64,000 nt of DNA, taken from positions 248,001-312,000 of the forward strand of contig NZ_JAKMHX010000030.1 in NCBI RefSeq assembly GCF_022048975.1, written 5' to 3'. A program made the translations under genes and the position numbers. The notes below the pieces were generated by a model. It was not told the DNA's origin. It made no database searches and was given only the letters and a program-made list of their open reading frames with translations. The stretch comes from Sporosarcina cyprini. Its GTDB lineage: Bacteria; Bacillota; Bacilli; Bacillales_A; Planococcaceae. Shown here piece after piece: positions 17,281-25,514 of this stretch; the first letter of the stretch is position 1, and each line of letters starts with the position of its first letter.

Positions 17281-17600
17281 TTGAACGCCATTATCTCCCG
17301 CTGAACGCCAATAACTCGGGTTGAACGACATTATCTCGTCCTGAACGCCAATAACTCAGGGTGAACGCCATTATCTCCCGCTGAACGCCAATAACTCAGG
17401 GTGAACGCCATTATCTTGCGCTGAACGCCAATAACTTAGGCTGAACGCCATTATCTCGTCCTGAACGCCAATAACTCGGGGTGAACGCCATTATCTCGTC
17501 CTGAACGCCAATAACTCAGGGTGAACGCCATTATCTCCCGCTGAACACCAATAACTCAGGGTGAACGCCATTATCTTCCGCTGAACGCCAATAAACCAGA
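17281..17600. repeat. Tandem array of sixteen 20-bp units in an alternating two-unit pattern
   Basis: Sixteen units of exactly 20 bp run without a break. They alternate strictly between TGAACGCCATTATCTC-type (A) and TGAACGCCAATAACTC-type (B), giving an exact 40-bp period repeated eight times. The TGAACGCCA core is nearly invariant; the four or five bases before the next unit vary (CCCGC, CGTCC, AGGGG types). Each unit is edged by short complementary bases (GGGTGA/TCTCCC around A, CTGA/TCAG around B), so each could fold into a small hairpin with the conserved core in its loop. A degraded copy (GTCAACGCCATT) lies near 17208. There is no ORF or CRISPR-like unique spacer. Confidence 0.9.
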
Positions 17601-17624
17601 ATGAACTCGAAATTCTTTAGATCA

Positions 17625-17658
17625 TACAAAAAACGCAGGAGGTTTACCTGCGTTTTGC
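17625..17658. terminator. Terminator of the Tad2-like gene
   Basis: AAAACGCAGG pairs with CCTGCGTTTT around AGGTTTA. On the minus strand it is followed by a T run after the 17711-17929 gene, and it also bounds the tandem repeat. Confidence 0.8.
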
Positions 17659-17710
17659 CATCTTTGATTTAGAAGTACTTATACTACTAAGTCGCTCTGC
17701 AAGTAATGGA

Positions 17711-17929
17711 TCAAACCACTTTCCAGTCTTCCGCCAGCAAATCACAAACTGTCGGGGTGAACATTGTGTAGCCTTCCCCTTCTACGTTGATGACGAAATA
17801 GGGGTTTAATTTGAGTCCGTCGAGTTCTTTCTCGCCGACTAATTTGACGTATAGCTCTGCGCCGCCCCAGCCTTCTCGAATTACTTTTTCTCCCGCTTTC
17901 ATGCGTGGCAAAATTTCTTCAAATGTCAT
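17711..17929 (-). CDS. DUF2829 / Tad2-like (Thoeris anti-defence 2 family) protein
   Basis: A 72-residue single-domain protein. MTFEEILPRMKAGEKVIREGW at the start and DLLAEDWKVV at the end are the characteristic ends of DUF2829, the fold used by phage Tad2 proteins. Those bind the cyclic ADP-ribose signal of Thoeris immunity and so block it. Here it sits alone on the chromosome beside a tandem repeat, not in an evident prophage. Whether it still binds nucleotide signals is unknown; other DUF2829 proteins may have housekeeping roles. In-frame ATGs at 17938 and 17935 exist, but AAAGG is nine bases from ATG 17929 and too close to the others. Confidence 0.75.
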   Translation of the reverse strand: MTFEEILPRMKAGEKVIREGWGGAELYVKLVGEKELDGLKLNPYFVINVEGEGYTMFTPTVCDLLAEDWKVV

Positions 17930-18139
17930 GGTCATCATCCTTTATTTATAGTTCCACTCCAAAGTATATCGGTTTGACGAAACATTGACAAATAGTGAGG
18001 GAGATAGATTATAGGAACGAAGACGGCATAAAAGAGGAGACATAACGGGTCAGGTATAAAGACAGTCGCAGGAATAAGTTAGTCGGGGAATGGGTATCCG
18101 TTGACTATGGAAGTATTCGTTTGAGAGGAAGTGTGTTGG

Positions 18140-19051
18140 ATGGATGAAAAGCTGCGAAGAGAGGTAACACCTGAAGAAGCGGTCGATTCGATTGAAGATG
18201 CAGTGGGAACTTATCCCGGTCAGCGGCGTGCGCATACGAAAGGAATTGCTTTCGATGCAATTTTTCAACCGAACGGGGCGGCTTCGCACCTGACAACCGC
18301 CAAGCATTTGCAAGAAGAGATGGTAGAGGCGGTTGTCCGCTTTTCTCATTTTTGGCCGACTCCGAATCCACATGAACTGCTCGTACCCATTAAAGGGATG
18401 GCGGTTCGTTTCCTTTTGCCGGGGAATGCCTTTACTAACTTGTCGATGGCCAATGTGCCTGTTTTTCTAACCAAAACACCCGAAGCTTTCGTGCGGCTTG
18501 TTCAGGTGATGGCTAAGGAACCGTTATCCATAACAGAAAAGTTGGAAGTTCTAATTAAAAAGCCTGAGTTTGCAACCATTCCAAAGCTGCTGAGGAGCTT
18601 AACGCCTCCAGCCAGTTTCGCGACAGAAACTTATCATGCCCTGCACTCCTTCTATTTGGTCTCACAAGATGGAACAAGGCAAGCAGTGCGGTTTTCATGG
18701 GTACCATTAGAACCTCTCGACGCAAAACATTCCTATGGTTCACGTGCCGACCTGGAGTCGGAATTGATCAAACGGATGGAAGCCGGAACTCCGGTTCGTT
18801 TCCGCCTTCTTATTCAGTTAGCCCTACCTGAAGATCCAATAGATGATCCAAGTAGCATGTGGCCTGCTGACAGGCAAACGATCGAAATTGGCGTGCTCAC
18901 TTTGCACTCGGTCAGGGAGGACGGAGCGGAATCACTCGTTTTTGATCCGACCGTCCTGACTGAGGGCATCGAATGCTCCGACGATCCCGTTCTGCATTTC
19001 CGCTCACCGGTCTATAACATATCAGCTGCCAGACGTTCACGCCATATGTAG
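18140..19051 (+). CDS. Catalase-like haem protein (SrpA/small catalase family)
   Basis: 303 residues, much shorter than a normal catalase (about 480 or more), as in the SrpA/catalase-related peroxidase group. RRAHTKGIAFDAIF carries the distal-haem His, RQAVRFSWVP is the central beta-barrel strand, and DPVLHFRSPVYNISAARR provides an Arg-x3-Tyr like the proximal haem-ligand Tyr of catalases. It probably binds haem b and acts on peroxides. No signal peptide is visible, so it is cytoplasmic. The frame opens with a GTG at 18131, but GAGGAA directly abuts it and is nine bases from ATG 18140. Confidence 0.78.
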   Translation: MDEKLRREVTPEEAVDSIEDAVGTYPGQRRAHTKGIAFDAIFQPNGAASHLTTAKHLQEEMVEAVVRFSHFWPTPNPHELLVPIKGMAVRFLLPGNAFTNLSMANVPVFLTKTPEAFVRLVQVMAKEPLSITEKLEVLIKKPEFATIPKLLRSLTPPASFATETYHALHSFYLVSQDGTRQAVRFSWVPLEPLDAKHSYGSRADLESELIKRMEAGTPVRFRLLIQLALPEDPIDDPSSMWPADRQTIEIGVLTLHSVREDGAESLVFDPTVLTEGIECSDDPVLHFRSPVYNISAARRSRHM

Positions 19052-19061
19052 GAGTGCCGTT

Positions 19062-19412
19062 CTATCTTTTCTTTCGTTTGGCTAACGCAAAAGCCAAAAC
19101 AATACCAGCTGTCACGATGGCAGCCAATGTCACTTTTTTCTTGTCGGTCGTTCCGATGAACGAAACCCGTTCAGGTAAAATTTCATAGACACCCAATGGC
19201 TTAATGGAGAAGGCACCGCCGCCCCCTTCTCCGCCTTGGCCGTCACCCCCGCCCCCAAAGGCATATTTTACTTTTGCAACAGGAATCACTTTTTTTAATC
19301 CGAGTTCAATCGGTTCCCCATAGACAAGCGTAACATCTTTACTCGCAGCAAACTTCTTGAATATCGTTTTCACTGGTGTTTCAATGTATTTCTGAGTTTT
19401 CTCCCGCGTCAT
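19062..19412 (-). CDS. GerW (YtfJ)-family sporulation protein
   Basis: 116 residues. The GerW pattern is seen in KDVTLVYGEPIELGLKKVIPV followed by KVKYAFGGGG, a Gly-rich stretch, and a strand domain. Unlike typical YtfJ it ends in a hydrophobic helix (VTLAAIVTAGIVLAFALA) and KRKKR, so it may be membrane-anchored. Relatives are made during sporulation and affect germination; that role is inferred here. GGGGG lies eight bases before the ATG. It converges on the catalase-like gene across only ten bases. Confidence 0.75.
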   Translation of the reverse strand: MTREKTQKYIETPVKTIFKKFAASKDVTLVYGEPIELGLKKVIPVAKVKYAFGGGGDGQGGEGGGGAFSIKPLGVYEILPERVSFIGTTDKKKVTLAAIVTAGIVLAFALAKRKKR

Positions 19413-19528
19413 GTGAAACGCCCCCTTCCTCTTGAGTGTATTCGCTTCGCTGCCAGCTAATTCCTTTGAGCTTGACGAATTCCCGCAAAGAGCGAGCTGA
19501 CTTTCGCTTCATTCATCTACCAAAACAG

Positions 19529-20218
19529 CTAACTTCTCAATCGCTTCACTTTTGAAATCCATTTCAATTCAATCCAAATGGCAGTCAGGCAAATGATAGT
19601 AAATGCACACCATAAATTCAAGCGGGCATCCAGCTTCACAGTGAGGGTTCCTGCGCCGACTCCCAGGATAAACAGCATGATGCCAATCGACAAATTCCGG
19701 CATTCTTCTTTTGCTTTTTTGTCTTTTTGAAAAATAACTTTATATAGGTTGTTCATTAGATTTTTCGTATTCCCTGTCATGATGCCATTATTGACCCCGG
19801 TTGACCTGATTGTCCTGAACAAGGTGAGGACATACCCTGCAAGTATTCCGAGGAAGAGAACCATCCAGGAGTCAGGTAGAGAGGTCTGAAAATAGGCCAG
19901 CAGCAATAAAAGGACTGCTTCTGTCATTAAGAATACGCGGTATTGCTGTAAACCGAGAAAGGAATACTTCGAGGAAATCGCTTCTCCGCCAAAAACCCCT
20001 AGTGCGAAGCCGGCTAGCACAGATAAATGGCTCGCCGACTCCTGCCATTCGCCCGAGAACAATTTCGCACCTAGCATGATCATATTTCCTGTTTGGGCAC
20101 TCGCAAACGTGCCGTTTCGCTCGTCAAATGTATACGCATCAATAAACCCCATTAAAAATGTCGCGATGATAGTCAAGCTCGTCTTAATTTGCTCATGCTG
20201 GCCAGATTCCGTATTCAT
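19529..20218 (-). CDS. YoaK/DUF1275-family membrane protein
   Basis: 229 residues with six predicted membrane helices. The DUF1275 phrases are FLMGFIDAYTF, FASAQTGNMIMLG near the N-terminus and STGVNNGIMTGNTKNLMNNL in the middle, the two repeated TGN motifs that mark the family. No function has been established. AAGGGGGGT lies about ten bases before the ATG. It is downstream of psuG but separated by a terminator. Confidence 0.85.
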   Translation of the reverse strand: MNTESGQHEQIKTSLTIIATFLMGFIDAYTFDERNGTFASAQTGNMIMLGAKLFSGEWQESASHLSVLAGFALGVFGGEAISSKYSFLGLQQYRVFLMTEAVLLLLLAYFQTSLPDSWMVLFLGILAGYVLTLFRTIRSTGVNNGIMTGNTKNLMNNLYKVIFQKDKKAKEECRNLSIGIMLFILGVGAGTLTVKLDARLNLWCAFTIICLTAIWIELKWISKVKRLRS

Positions 20219-20302
20219 AATAAGAGACCCCCCTTGCCAAATGGTTCTCTTCTTGCTCTACCCCGTATGTTGGAATCTATTCCCGCCAAGGAGTAAGACA
20301 GA

Positions 20303-20332
20303 AAAAAACGCCCATTTACATGGACGTTTTGA
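20303..20332 (-). terminator. Terminator of psuK-psuG
   Basis: On the minus strand AACGTCC pairs (with one G-U) with GGGCGTT, followed by TTTTTT. Confidence 0.75.
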
Positions 20333-20335
20333 AAA

Positions 20336-21247
20336 TCAACCTTGGTTAAATGCGACGGCAATCTTCGCACCGACGACTGCATTATTTTTGACAAGCGCAA
20401 TATTAGCGACAAGACTTTTTCCTTCCGTCAATTCTTTCACTTTTGCCAAAAGGAAAGGCGTCGTGTCTTTCCCCTTCACGTCATTCGCCTCCGCTTCTTT
20501 AAGCGCTTGGGCGATAATGCCGTCAATTAGCTCAGGTTCAAGTTCATCCTGTGCAGGGATCGGATTGGCAATCACTGCGCCGCCTTGCAAGCCTAAATCC
20601 CACTTGACGCGTAATGTGTCCGCAACCGTTGTTTCGTCGTCTGCACGGAAGTTGATGGGGAAGCCGCTTTTTCTTGTATAAAATGCAGGCAGCTCATCTG
20701 TTTGGTAGCCAATGACTGGAACTCCTTTTGTCTCAAGGTATTCAAGCGTCAAGCCAATATCGAGAATCGATTTGGCTCCTGCACAGACAACGGCGACATT
20801 TGTTTGAGCCAGTTCTTCCAAATCTGCTGAAATATCCATAGTCGTTTCTGCTCCGCGGTGCACGCCGCCGATACCGCCCGTTACGAAAATGCGGATGCCG
20901 GCTAAGTCGGCACAAATCATCGTAGCAGCAACCGTTGTCGCACCTAGCTGCTTCGTTGCAAGTAGATAGCCAAGGTCGCGGCGGGATGCTTTTGCTACGT
21001 TTTTACTGTTGCCGAACATTTCAAGTTCTTCATCGGAAAGTCCGATTTTGATCATGCCATCAATTAAAGCGATAGTTGCGGGAACGGCTCCATTTTCTCG
21101 GATGATCTGCTCGACTTCCCGTGCTGTCTGAACGTTTTGCGGATACGGCATGCCGTGTGAAATGATCGTTGATTCGAGCGCAACAATAGGTTTGCCAGCT
21201 TCCATGGCTTGTTTGACTTCTTCTGAGTATGAGAGATATTGATTCAT
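20336..21247 (-). CDS. psuG: Pseudouridine-5'-phosphate glycosidase
   Basis: 303 residues. It splits pseudouridine 5'-phosphate into uracil and ribose 5-phosphate, the second step of pseudouridine breakdown. The family order is clear: [20 protein letters not shown], then [55 protein letters not shown] and [18 protein letters not shown]. The active-site Glu (ALEST) and Lys residues are kept. GGAGG lies eight bases before ATG. The kinase gene psuK overlaps its start by four bases (ATGA), so translation is coupled. Confidence 0.93.
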   Translation of the reverse strand: MNQYLSYSEEVKQAMEAGKPIVALESTIISHGMPYPQNVQTAREVEQIIRENGAVPATIALIDGMIKIGLSDEELEMFGNSKNVAKASRRDLGYLLATKQLGATTVAATMICADLAGIRIFVTGGIGGVHRGAETTMDISADLEELAQTNVAVVCAGAKSILDIGLTLEYLETKGVPVIGYQTDELPAFYTRKSGFPINFRADDETTVADTLRVKWDLGLQGGAVIANPIPAQDELEPELIDGIIAQALKEAEANDVKGKDTTPFLLAKVKELTEGKSLVANIALVKNNAVVGAKIAVAFNQG

Positions 21248-22344
21248 TTGTATTCCTCCATTTCATGTTCTAGTTGTGTTACAGTCAATTCTGGTCTGAC
21301 TGTAGACGGTGATTCCAATGTTTTTGCGGCATTTACTCGGCCTGCATGGACAGCTTTGTCATTTGGCCAGCCTGTCACGACACCATGCAACAAACCGGAG
21401 ATGAAAGCGTCGCCTGCCCCTGTGACATCCTCCACATGCACCCCTTCGATGGCTTCTGCATGCAGCATCTTTTTGCTCTTTCGATCAGACGCCATCACAC
21501 CGTCAGATCCGCGCGTGACGACAACATGTTCGGCACCTCGATCCAGCAAGGCGAAGACAGCTTTTTCCCAGTCTTCCTTTGTATCGATTTGAATGCCTGT
21601 GTACGATTCGGCTTCATCTTCATTGCAAATAAACCATGTCACCCCTTCAAGTGTATCCGGCATATTCGCCATTTTGGGCGAGGAAACCGGTACGATGGCA
21701 AGAGGAATTTCATGCCGAACGGCTAGCTGACGTACGAATTCGGCAGTAGCCTTAGAGCAGTTCAGGTCCATGACGACGAGAGAAGCCTGTGCGATATGCC
21801 GTTCATTCAAACTAATATAATCCGGTGTGAGGCTTTCATACACATCCATCGTCGCCATCGCGATGACGAGCTCACCATGCGGATCCAGTACTGCTGAATA
21901 GGAACCGGTCGATTCCCCGGGAAGCTGTTGGACAGCAGACAAATCCATAAAAGGTTCCGAATACGTTGTGATTAATTCCCAATCCGCATCTTGCCCCGCT
22001 ACCGTCATCAATTTGACAGCATGGCCCAGTCTTCCTAAATTTTCCGCAATATTGCGTGCTACGCCGCCGATTGCGACAGTCGCTGTCGTTGGATTGGAAG
22101 TTCCCAGCTGCGCTTCATTTTTCAAATGAAATTTCCGGTCTACGTTCGCACCGCCGATGCAAACAATTTTCTGCATCTCTGGGATGACATACGCCCGTCC
22201 TGTAATGATGCCTTTTTTCATTAAACCGGAGATCAGATTGGCGACCGCTGGACGGGACAATCTCATCTCATCTGCAATTTCCTGCTGGGACAAAAACGGA
22301 TTTTTCCGGATCAACTCGAGGACGAGCTGCTCTTTTTCATTCAA
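21244..22344 (-). CDS. psuK: PfkB-family pseudouridine kinase with N-terminal winged helix
   Basis: 366 residues. Residues 1-55 are a winged helix-turn-helix ([20 protein letters not shown]). The rest is a ribokinase-type sugar kinase, with [10 protein letters not shown] at its start, [11 protein letters not shown], and the catalytic [16 protein letters not shown] near residue 310. In PsuK/YeiC-like proteins this enzyme makes pseudouridine 5'-phosphate for PsuG. The DNA-binding segment suggests that the kinase also regulates, possibly its own operon. Order psuK-psuG with a four-base overlap supports the assignment. Confidence 0.88.
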   Translation of the reverse strand: MNEKEQLVLELIRKNPFLSQQEIADEMRLSRPAVANLISGLMKKGIITGRAYVIPEMQKIVCIGGANVDRKFHLKNEAQLGTSNPTTATVAIGGVARNIAENLGRLGHAVKLMTVAGQDADWELITTYSEPFMDLSAVQQLPGESTGSYSAVLDPHGELVIAMATMDVYESLTPDYISLNERHIAQASLVVMDLNCSKATAEFVRQLAVRHEIPLAIVPVSSPKMANMPDTLEGVTWFICNEDEAESYTGIQIDTKEDWEKAVFALLDRGAEHVVVTRGSDGVMASDRKSKKMLHAEAIEGVHVEDVTGAGDAFISGLLHGVVTGWPNDKAVHAGRVNAAKTLESPSTVRPELTVTQLEHEMEEYK

Positions 22345-22470
22345 CTTTCCGGCCTCCTTACTTGATCACATTGAAACTTTTGTTTACATTTTAAACTTTT
22401 GTTCCAAACTATGCAACCCTTATCTTAGCGTTTACGCAAATTCCCTTTTGGATACATCCATGGAATGAAC

Positions 22471-22500
22471 GACAAAAAAGAGCCCTTCAAAAGGACTCCT
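22471..22500 (-). terminator. Terminator of the MBL/SDR operon
   Basis: On the minus strand GAGTCCTT pairs with AAGGGCTC, followed by TTTTTTG. Confidence 0.75.
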
Positions 22501-22503
22501 GCT

Positions 22504-23262
22504 TTATTTCTTATCAAAAAAACGTTTCCCGAGTCTTTCAACCCATCCGGGAGCCAGCCCATATAGCTTGCTCGTCCAACCCATGTAACCCGGCAGATTT
22601 ATTTCTCTGACTGGCTTAGTCATCACTTTTACAACTGCTTCTGCCACCGTTTCGGTCGTCAATAAATGAGCGCCGACCGAATGACGATATGTTCCAGTTG
22701 CATCCGCATGATCGAGAAATGGCGTATCGATTGGCCCCGGATGGATGGCGGAAACTTGTATGCCATGAGGCGCAACCTCCATCCGAAGAGCGTTGACGTA
22801 CCCAATGAGGGCGTGTTTAGATGCAGCATACACCGAGGCCTTCGGCGTTGCCACCTTGCCCGCCTGGGAGCCGATAAAGATGATATGGCCATCTTTCCTT
22901 TCTAGCATGCCGGGCAATAGACGTTTTGTCAGTTTCATCGGTGCCAGAACGTTCACATCGAGCATCGCTTCAATTTGGCTGTCTGTCAGTTCGTGCGCCA
23001 GCGCAAAGGTGCCCACACCTGCCGAATGGATGACAATGTCTGGTGAGCCGGTTTGTTCAATCAATTCCTCGATTTCTTCAGCATTCGCCATATCAGCAGG
23101 AATGACAGTCGCGCCTGCGTTCTGCAATTCAAGCAGAGCACCATGGGAACGGCCCGTGGCAATCAGATGATATCGCTCCGGCATCGCAAGGAGCCGGGTC
23201 GCCACTTCTCTTCCCACTCCGCTTGTCGCCCCCGTCAGCAGGACCGTTTTACGCTTGCTCAT
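22504..23262 (-). CDS. Short-chain dehydrogenase/reductase (SDR)
   Basis: 252-residue SDR: LLTGATSGVGREVATRLL binds the cofactor, and Arg in IATGRSH suggests NADP(H). VIHSAGVG stands for NNAG, HIIFIGSQAG holds the catalytic Ser, and YAASKHALIGY the Tyr-Lys pair. The C-terminal lobe (NLPGYMGWTSKLYGLAPGWV) resembles lipid- and ketone-reducing members such as YqjQ, but the substrate is unknown. Its start overlaps the end of the upstream MBL gene by 14 bases, so the two form an operon. Confidence 0.87.
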   Translation of the reverse strand: MSKRKTVLLTGATSGVGREVATRLLAMPERYHLIATGRSHGALLELQNAGATVIPADMANAEEIEELIEQTGSPDIVIHSAGVGTFALAHELTDSQIEAMLDVNVLAPMKLTKRLLPGMLERKDGHIIFIGSQAGKVATPKASVYAASKHALIGYVNALRMEVAPHGIQVSAIHPGPIDTPFLDHADATGTYRHSVGAHLLTTETVAEAVVKVMTKPVREINLPGYMGWTSKLYGLAPGWVERLGKRFFDKK

Positions 23263-24190
23263 AGAATAGGACGCCGCTTTCTTCCGTTTCCCGGATCTTC
23301 CCTTCAGACAACAGATAATCTACCTGGCCAATTGTCTCCGACAACGTCAATCCTAGCTCCTTCTCGTAGACTGCCGGGAAGAGTTCTCTCGTCAACTCAA
23401 AAATCGTTTTCCTGCTATCTCTCATCATGCCATGCACTTTTTGGGCCCGTTCTTTTTGCTTCGCAAGCCGGGATTCAATGAGCGGCTTGATGTCGCGTAC
23501 TTCATTTCCATGGCCGCTATAGATAACATCGATCGGCAACTCATGGATGCGTTGCAGAGAGGCATTATATTGCAAGAGTGACCTCGGACGAGGATCATTC
23601 GGGTTTGCTGGCGGCTCGATCAATGGGTTCGAGGACACCTTTTCCAGCACCACATCGCCGCCAATCATCATGCGCTCCTTCTCTTTGTAGAAGACGAGAT
23701 GGCTTTGCGCATGGCCGAGTGCTTCCATAACCGTCCATCCAGGATGGCCGGGAAGTTCATCCCCTTCGCCGAGCATGCAGTTCAATGTCCGGTCGCCCAT
23801 TAGCGCAAGCGGCCGCTTCATCTTTTCCACCCAAGGTAAATACTGTTCAGGCACCCCTTCCTCGAGGAGGCATTGTAAATAAAACCGATCATGATAGTCC
23901 AGGAATTCTTGATCCCTCTTCAGCCAGAGATCATTATATGGGTGCCCGATTACTTCCGCCCGGTCGAATGCGTCCATCCATCCTGCATGATCAGGATGAT
24001 GATGCGTCAAAATGACTTGCTCCACGTCTCCGAATGAGTATCCCGCTTCCTTCAGTCCCCTTTTCAGCGCTTCATAGGCTTCCGGCGTTTTCGGTCCTGC
24101 GTCAACGAGTGATAATGTATCTCCTTTTATTAGAAATGCGTTCACATCTCCGACAGCAAATGGTGTAGGCAGTACAATTTTATGTATCAT
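23249..24190 (-). CDS. Metallo-beta-lactamase-fold hydrolase
   Basis: 313 residues. The metal site THHHPDHAG (about residues 62-70) is followed by a His in GHAQSHLVF, Asp in MIGGDVVLEK and a final His in YSGHGNEV, completing a two-zinc centre. A C-terminal helical extension (about residues 220-313) as in glyoxalase II/thioesterase-like members follows. Likely a thioester or lactone hydrolase; exact substrate unknown. AAGGAG lies nine bases before the ATG. It is translationally linked to the SDR gene downstream. Confidence 0.87.
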   Translation of the reverse strand: MIHKIVLPTPFAVGDVNAFLIKGDTLSLVDAGPKTPEAYEALKRGLKEAGYSFGDVEQVILTHHHPDHAGWMDAFDRAEVIGHPYNDLWLKRDQEFLDYHDRFYLQCLLEEGVPEQYLPWVEKMKRPLALMGDRTLNCMLGEGDELPGHPGWTVMEALGHAQSHLVFYKEKERMMIGGDVVLEKVSSNPLIEPPANPNDPRPRSLLQYNASLQRIHELPIDVIYSGHGNEVRDIKPLIESRLAKQKERAQKVHGMMRDSRKTIFELTRELFPAVYEKELGLTLSETIGQVDYLLSEGKIRETEESGVLFYEQA

Positions 24191-24293
24191 CTTAGAAACT
24201 CCTTTTATTTGTCAGAATGAATGGTTGTTCAGTCCATTGTACAATGTTTCCCCGATGCCGTCACTCTTCGGAATCCTTCCCACCTTGAAACCT

Positions 24294-24323
24294 TTCAATC
24301 GGTCGTTCGTAGTATGATATAAT
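24294..24323 (+). promoter_or_regulatory. Extended -10 promoter of the ydjI-like/ydjG-like operon
   Basis: TGATATAAT (24315-24323) is a full extended -10 element. A weak -35 TTCAAT lies 18 bases upstream at 24294. It is 34 bases from the start codon. Confidence 0.6.
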
Positions 24324-24356
24324 GAGCGCAACAGAAGGATGGAAGGGGTAAGTCAT

Positions 24357-25496
24357 ATGGGTATTTTTAATTTTTTCAAAAGCCAATTCATCGAAGTGAT
24401 CGAATGGACCGACCAGAACACCAATACGATGGTCTATCGATTTCCCGTACAAAATAATGAAATCAAGATGGGTGCCAGCCTGATTGTCCGTGAATCGCAA
24501 GTGGCGATTTTTGTTAATGAAGGAGAAATTGCTGACGTCTTTCATCCAGGTCACCACGTTCTCTATACACAAAATATGCCTGTGTTGACGAAGTTGAAAT
24601 CATGGAAAACAGGTTTCAATTCTCCTTTCAAGGCGGAAGTATATTTTATTAATACGAAGCAGTTCATTGATCAGAAATGGGGCACATCCAATCCCATTAT
24701 GATGCGTGATCGCGATTTCGGCATGATCCGCCTTCGCGGCTACGGCATTTATTCGTACCGTGTAGCAGATCCAGTCGTATTTTTACGTGAACTGTTTGGG
24801 ACAAATGGCTCATATGACACGCAGAACATTGAGAGCCATTTAAAGAAGATGATTTTATCCGGCTTATCGGATCTGTTTGCAGAATCGCAAATTCCAGCTT
24901 TGGACCTTGCTATGCATTATGACGAGCTGAGCGAACTTGGACGGCAGAAAATGCAAGAACGTTTCAGCCAGTTTGGATTTGAAATTACATCCCTATATAT
25001 TGAAAATCTATCCTTGCCGAAAGAAGTTGAAGAGGCGATGGATAAGCGGACGACGATGGGCGTACTCGGCAATATGGCGCAGTACCAACAATACCAAGCG
25101 GCAGAAGCAATCCGGGATATTGCGAAGAATGAAGGAGGCGGGCTTGCTGGCGCAGGTGCCAGCCTCGGCGCTGGAGCCGCGCTTGGCAATGTGATGGCGG
25201 GTGCCTTCTCAGCCCAACCTGCCCCAGCAGTTCCAGCTGAAGAACAGAAAATCGCTTGTCCGCACTGTCAATCACAAATCCGGGCGACCGCAAAATTCTG
25301 CCCGGAATGCGGCCAAACGATACAATCTCCAAAGGTGCCGTGCATTAGTTGCCATGCGGAAATCAATGCGAATTCGAAATTCTGCGGGGAATGCGGCGCC
25401 AAGCAGGTGACAGAAATCAAATGCCCGTCTTGTAGCGCAGCAAACTCACCTTCCGCCAAGTTTTGCGGCGAATGCGGCGAAGGTTTGAGCAATTAA
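24357..25496 (+). CDS. ydjI: YdjI-like SPFH-domain protein with C-terminal zinc ribbons
   Basis: 379 residues. The first about 280 form an SPFH (prohibitin-like/virion core) domain, with DVFHPGHHVLYTQN and MRDRDFGMIRLRGYG. An Ala/Gly-rich hinge then leads to three zinc-ribbon units, each with a pair of Cys-x2-Cys: CPHCQSQ/CPECGQ, CISCHAE/CGECGA and CPSCSA/CGECGE. In B. subtilis YdjI works with YdjG, YdjH and PspA at the stressed membrane. Here a YdjG-like gene follows after 18 bases, but PspA and YdjH are not in the window. ATG 24357 has AAGGGG eight bases upstream and replaces the upstream frame opening at 24339. Confidence 0.8.
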   Translation: MGIFNFFKSQFIEVIEWTDQNTNTMVYRFPVQNNEIKMGASLIVRESQVAIFVNEGEIADVFHPGHHVLYTQNMPVLTKLKSWKTGFNSPFKAEVYFINTKQFIDQKWGTSNPIMMRDRDFGMIRLRGYGIYSYRVADPVVFLRELFGTNGSYDTQNIESHLKKMILSGLSDLFAESQIPALDLAMHYDELSELGRQKMQERFSQFGFEITSLYIENLSLPKEVEEAMDKRTTMGVLGNMAQYQQYQAAEAIRDIAKNEGGGLAGAGASLGAGAALGNVMAGAFSAQPAPAVPAEEQKIACPHCQSQIRATAKFCPECGQTIQSPKVPCISCHAEINANSKFCGECGAKQVTEIKCPSCSAANSPSAKFCGECGEGLSN

Positions 25497-25514
25497 CATG
25501 CGGGTGGTGATCGT

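Noticed and set aside
17281-17600. CRISPR array
   Set aside because: Units are contiguous 20-mers without unique spacers, and no cas genes are present.
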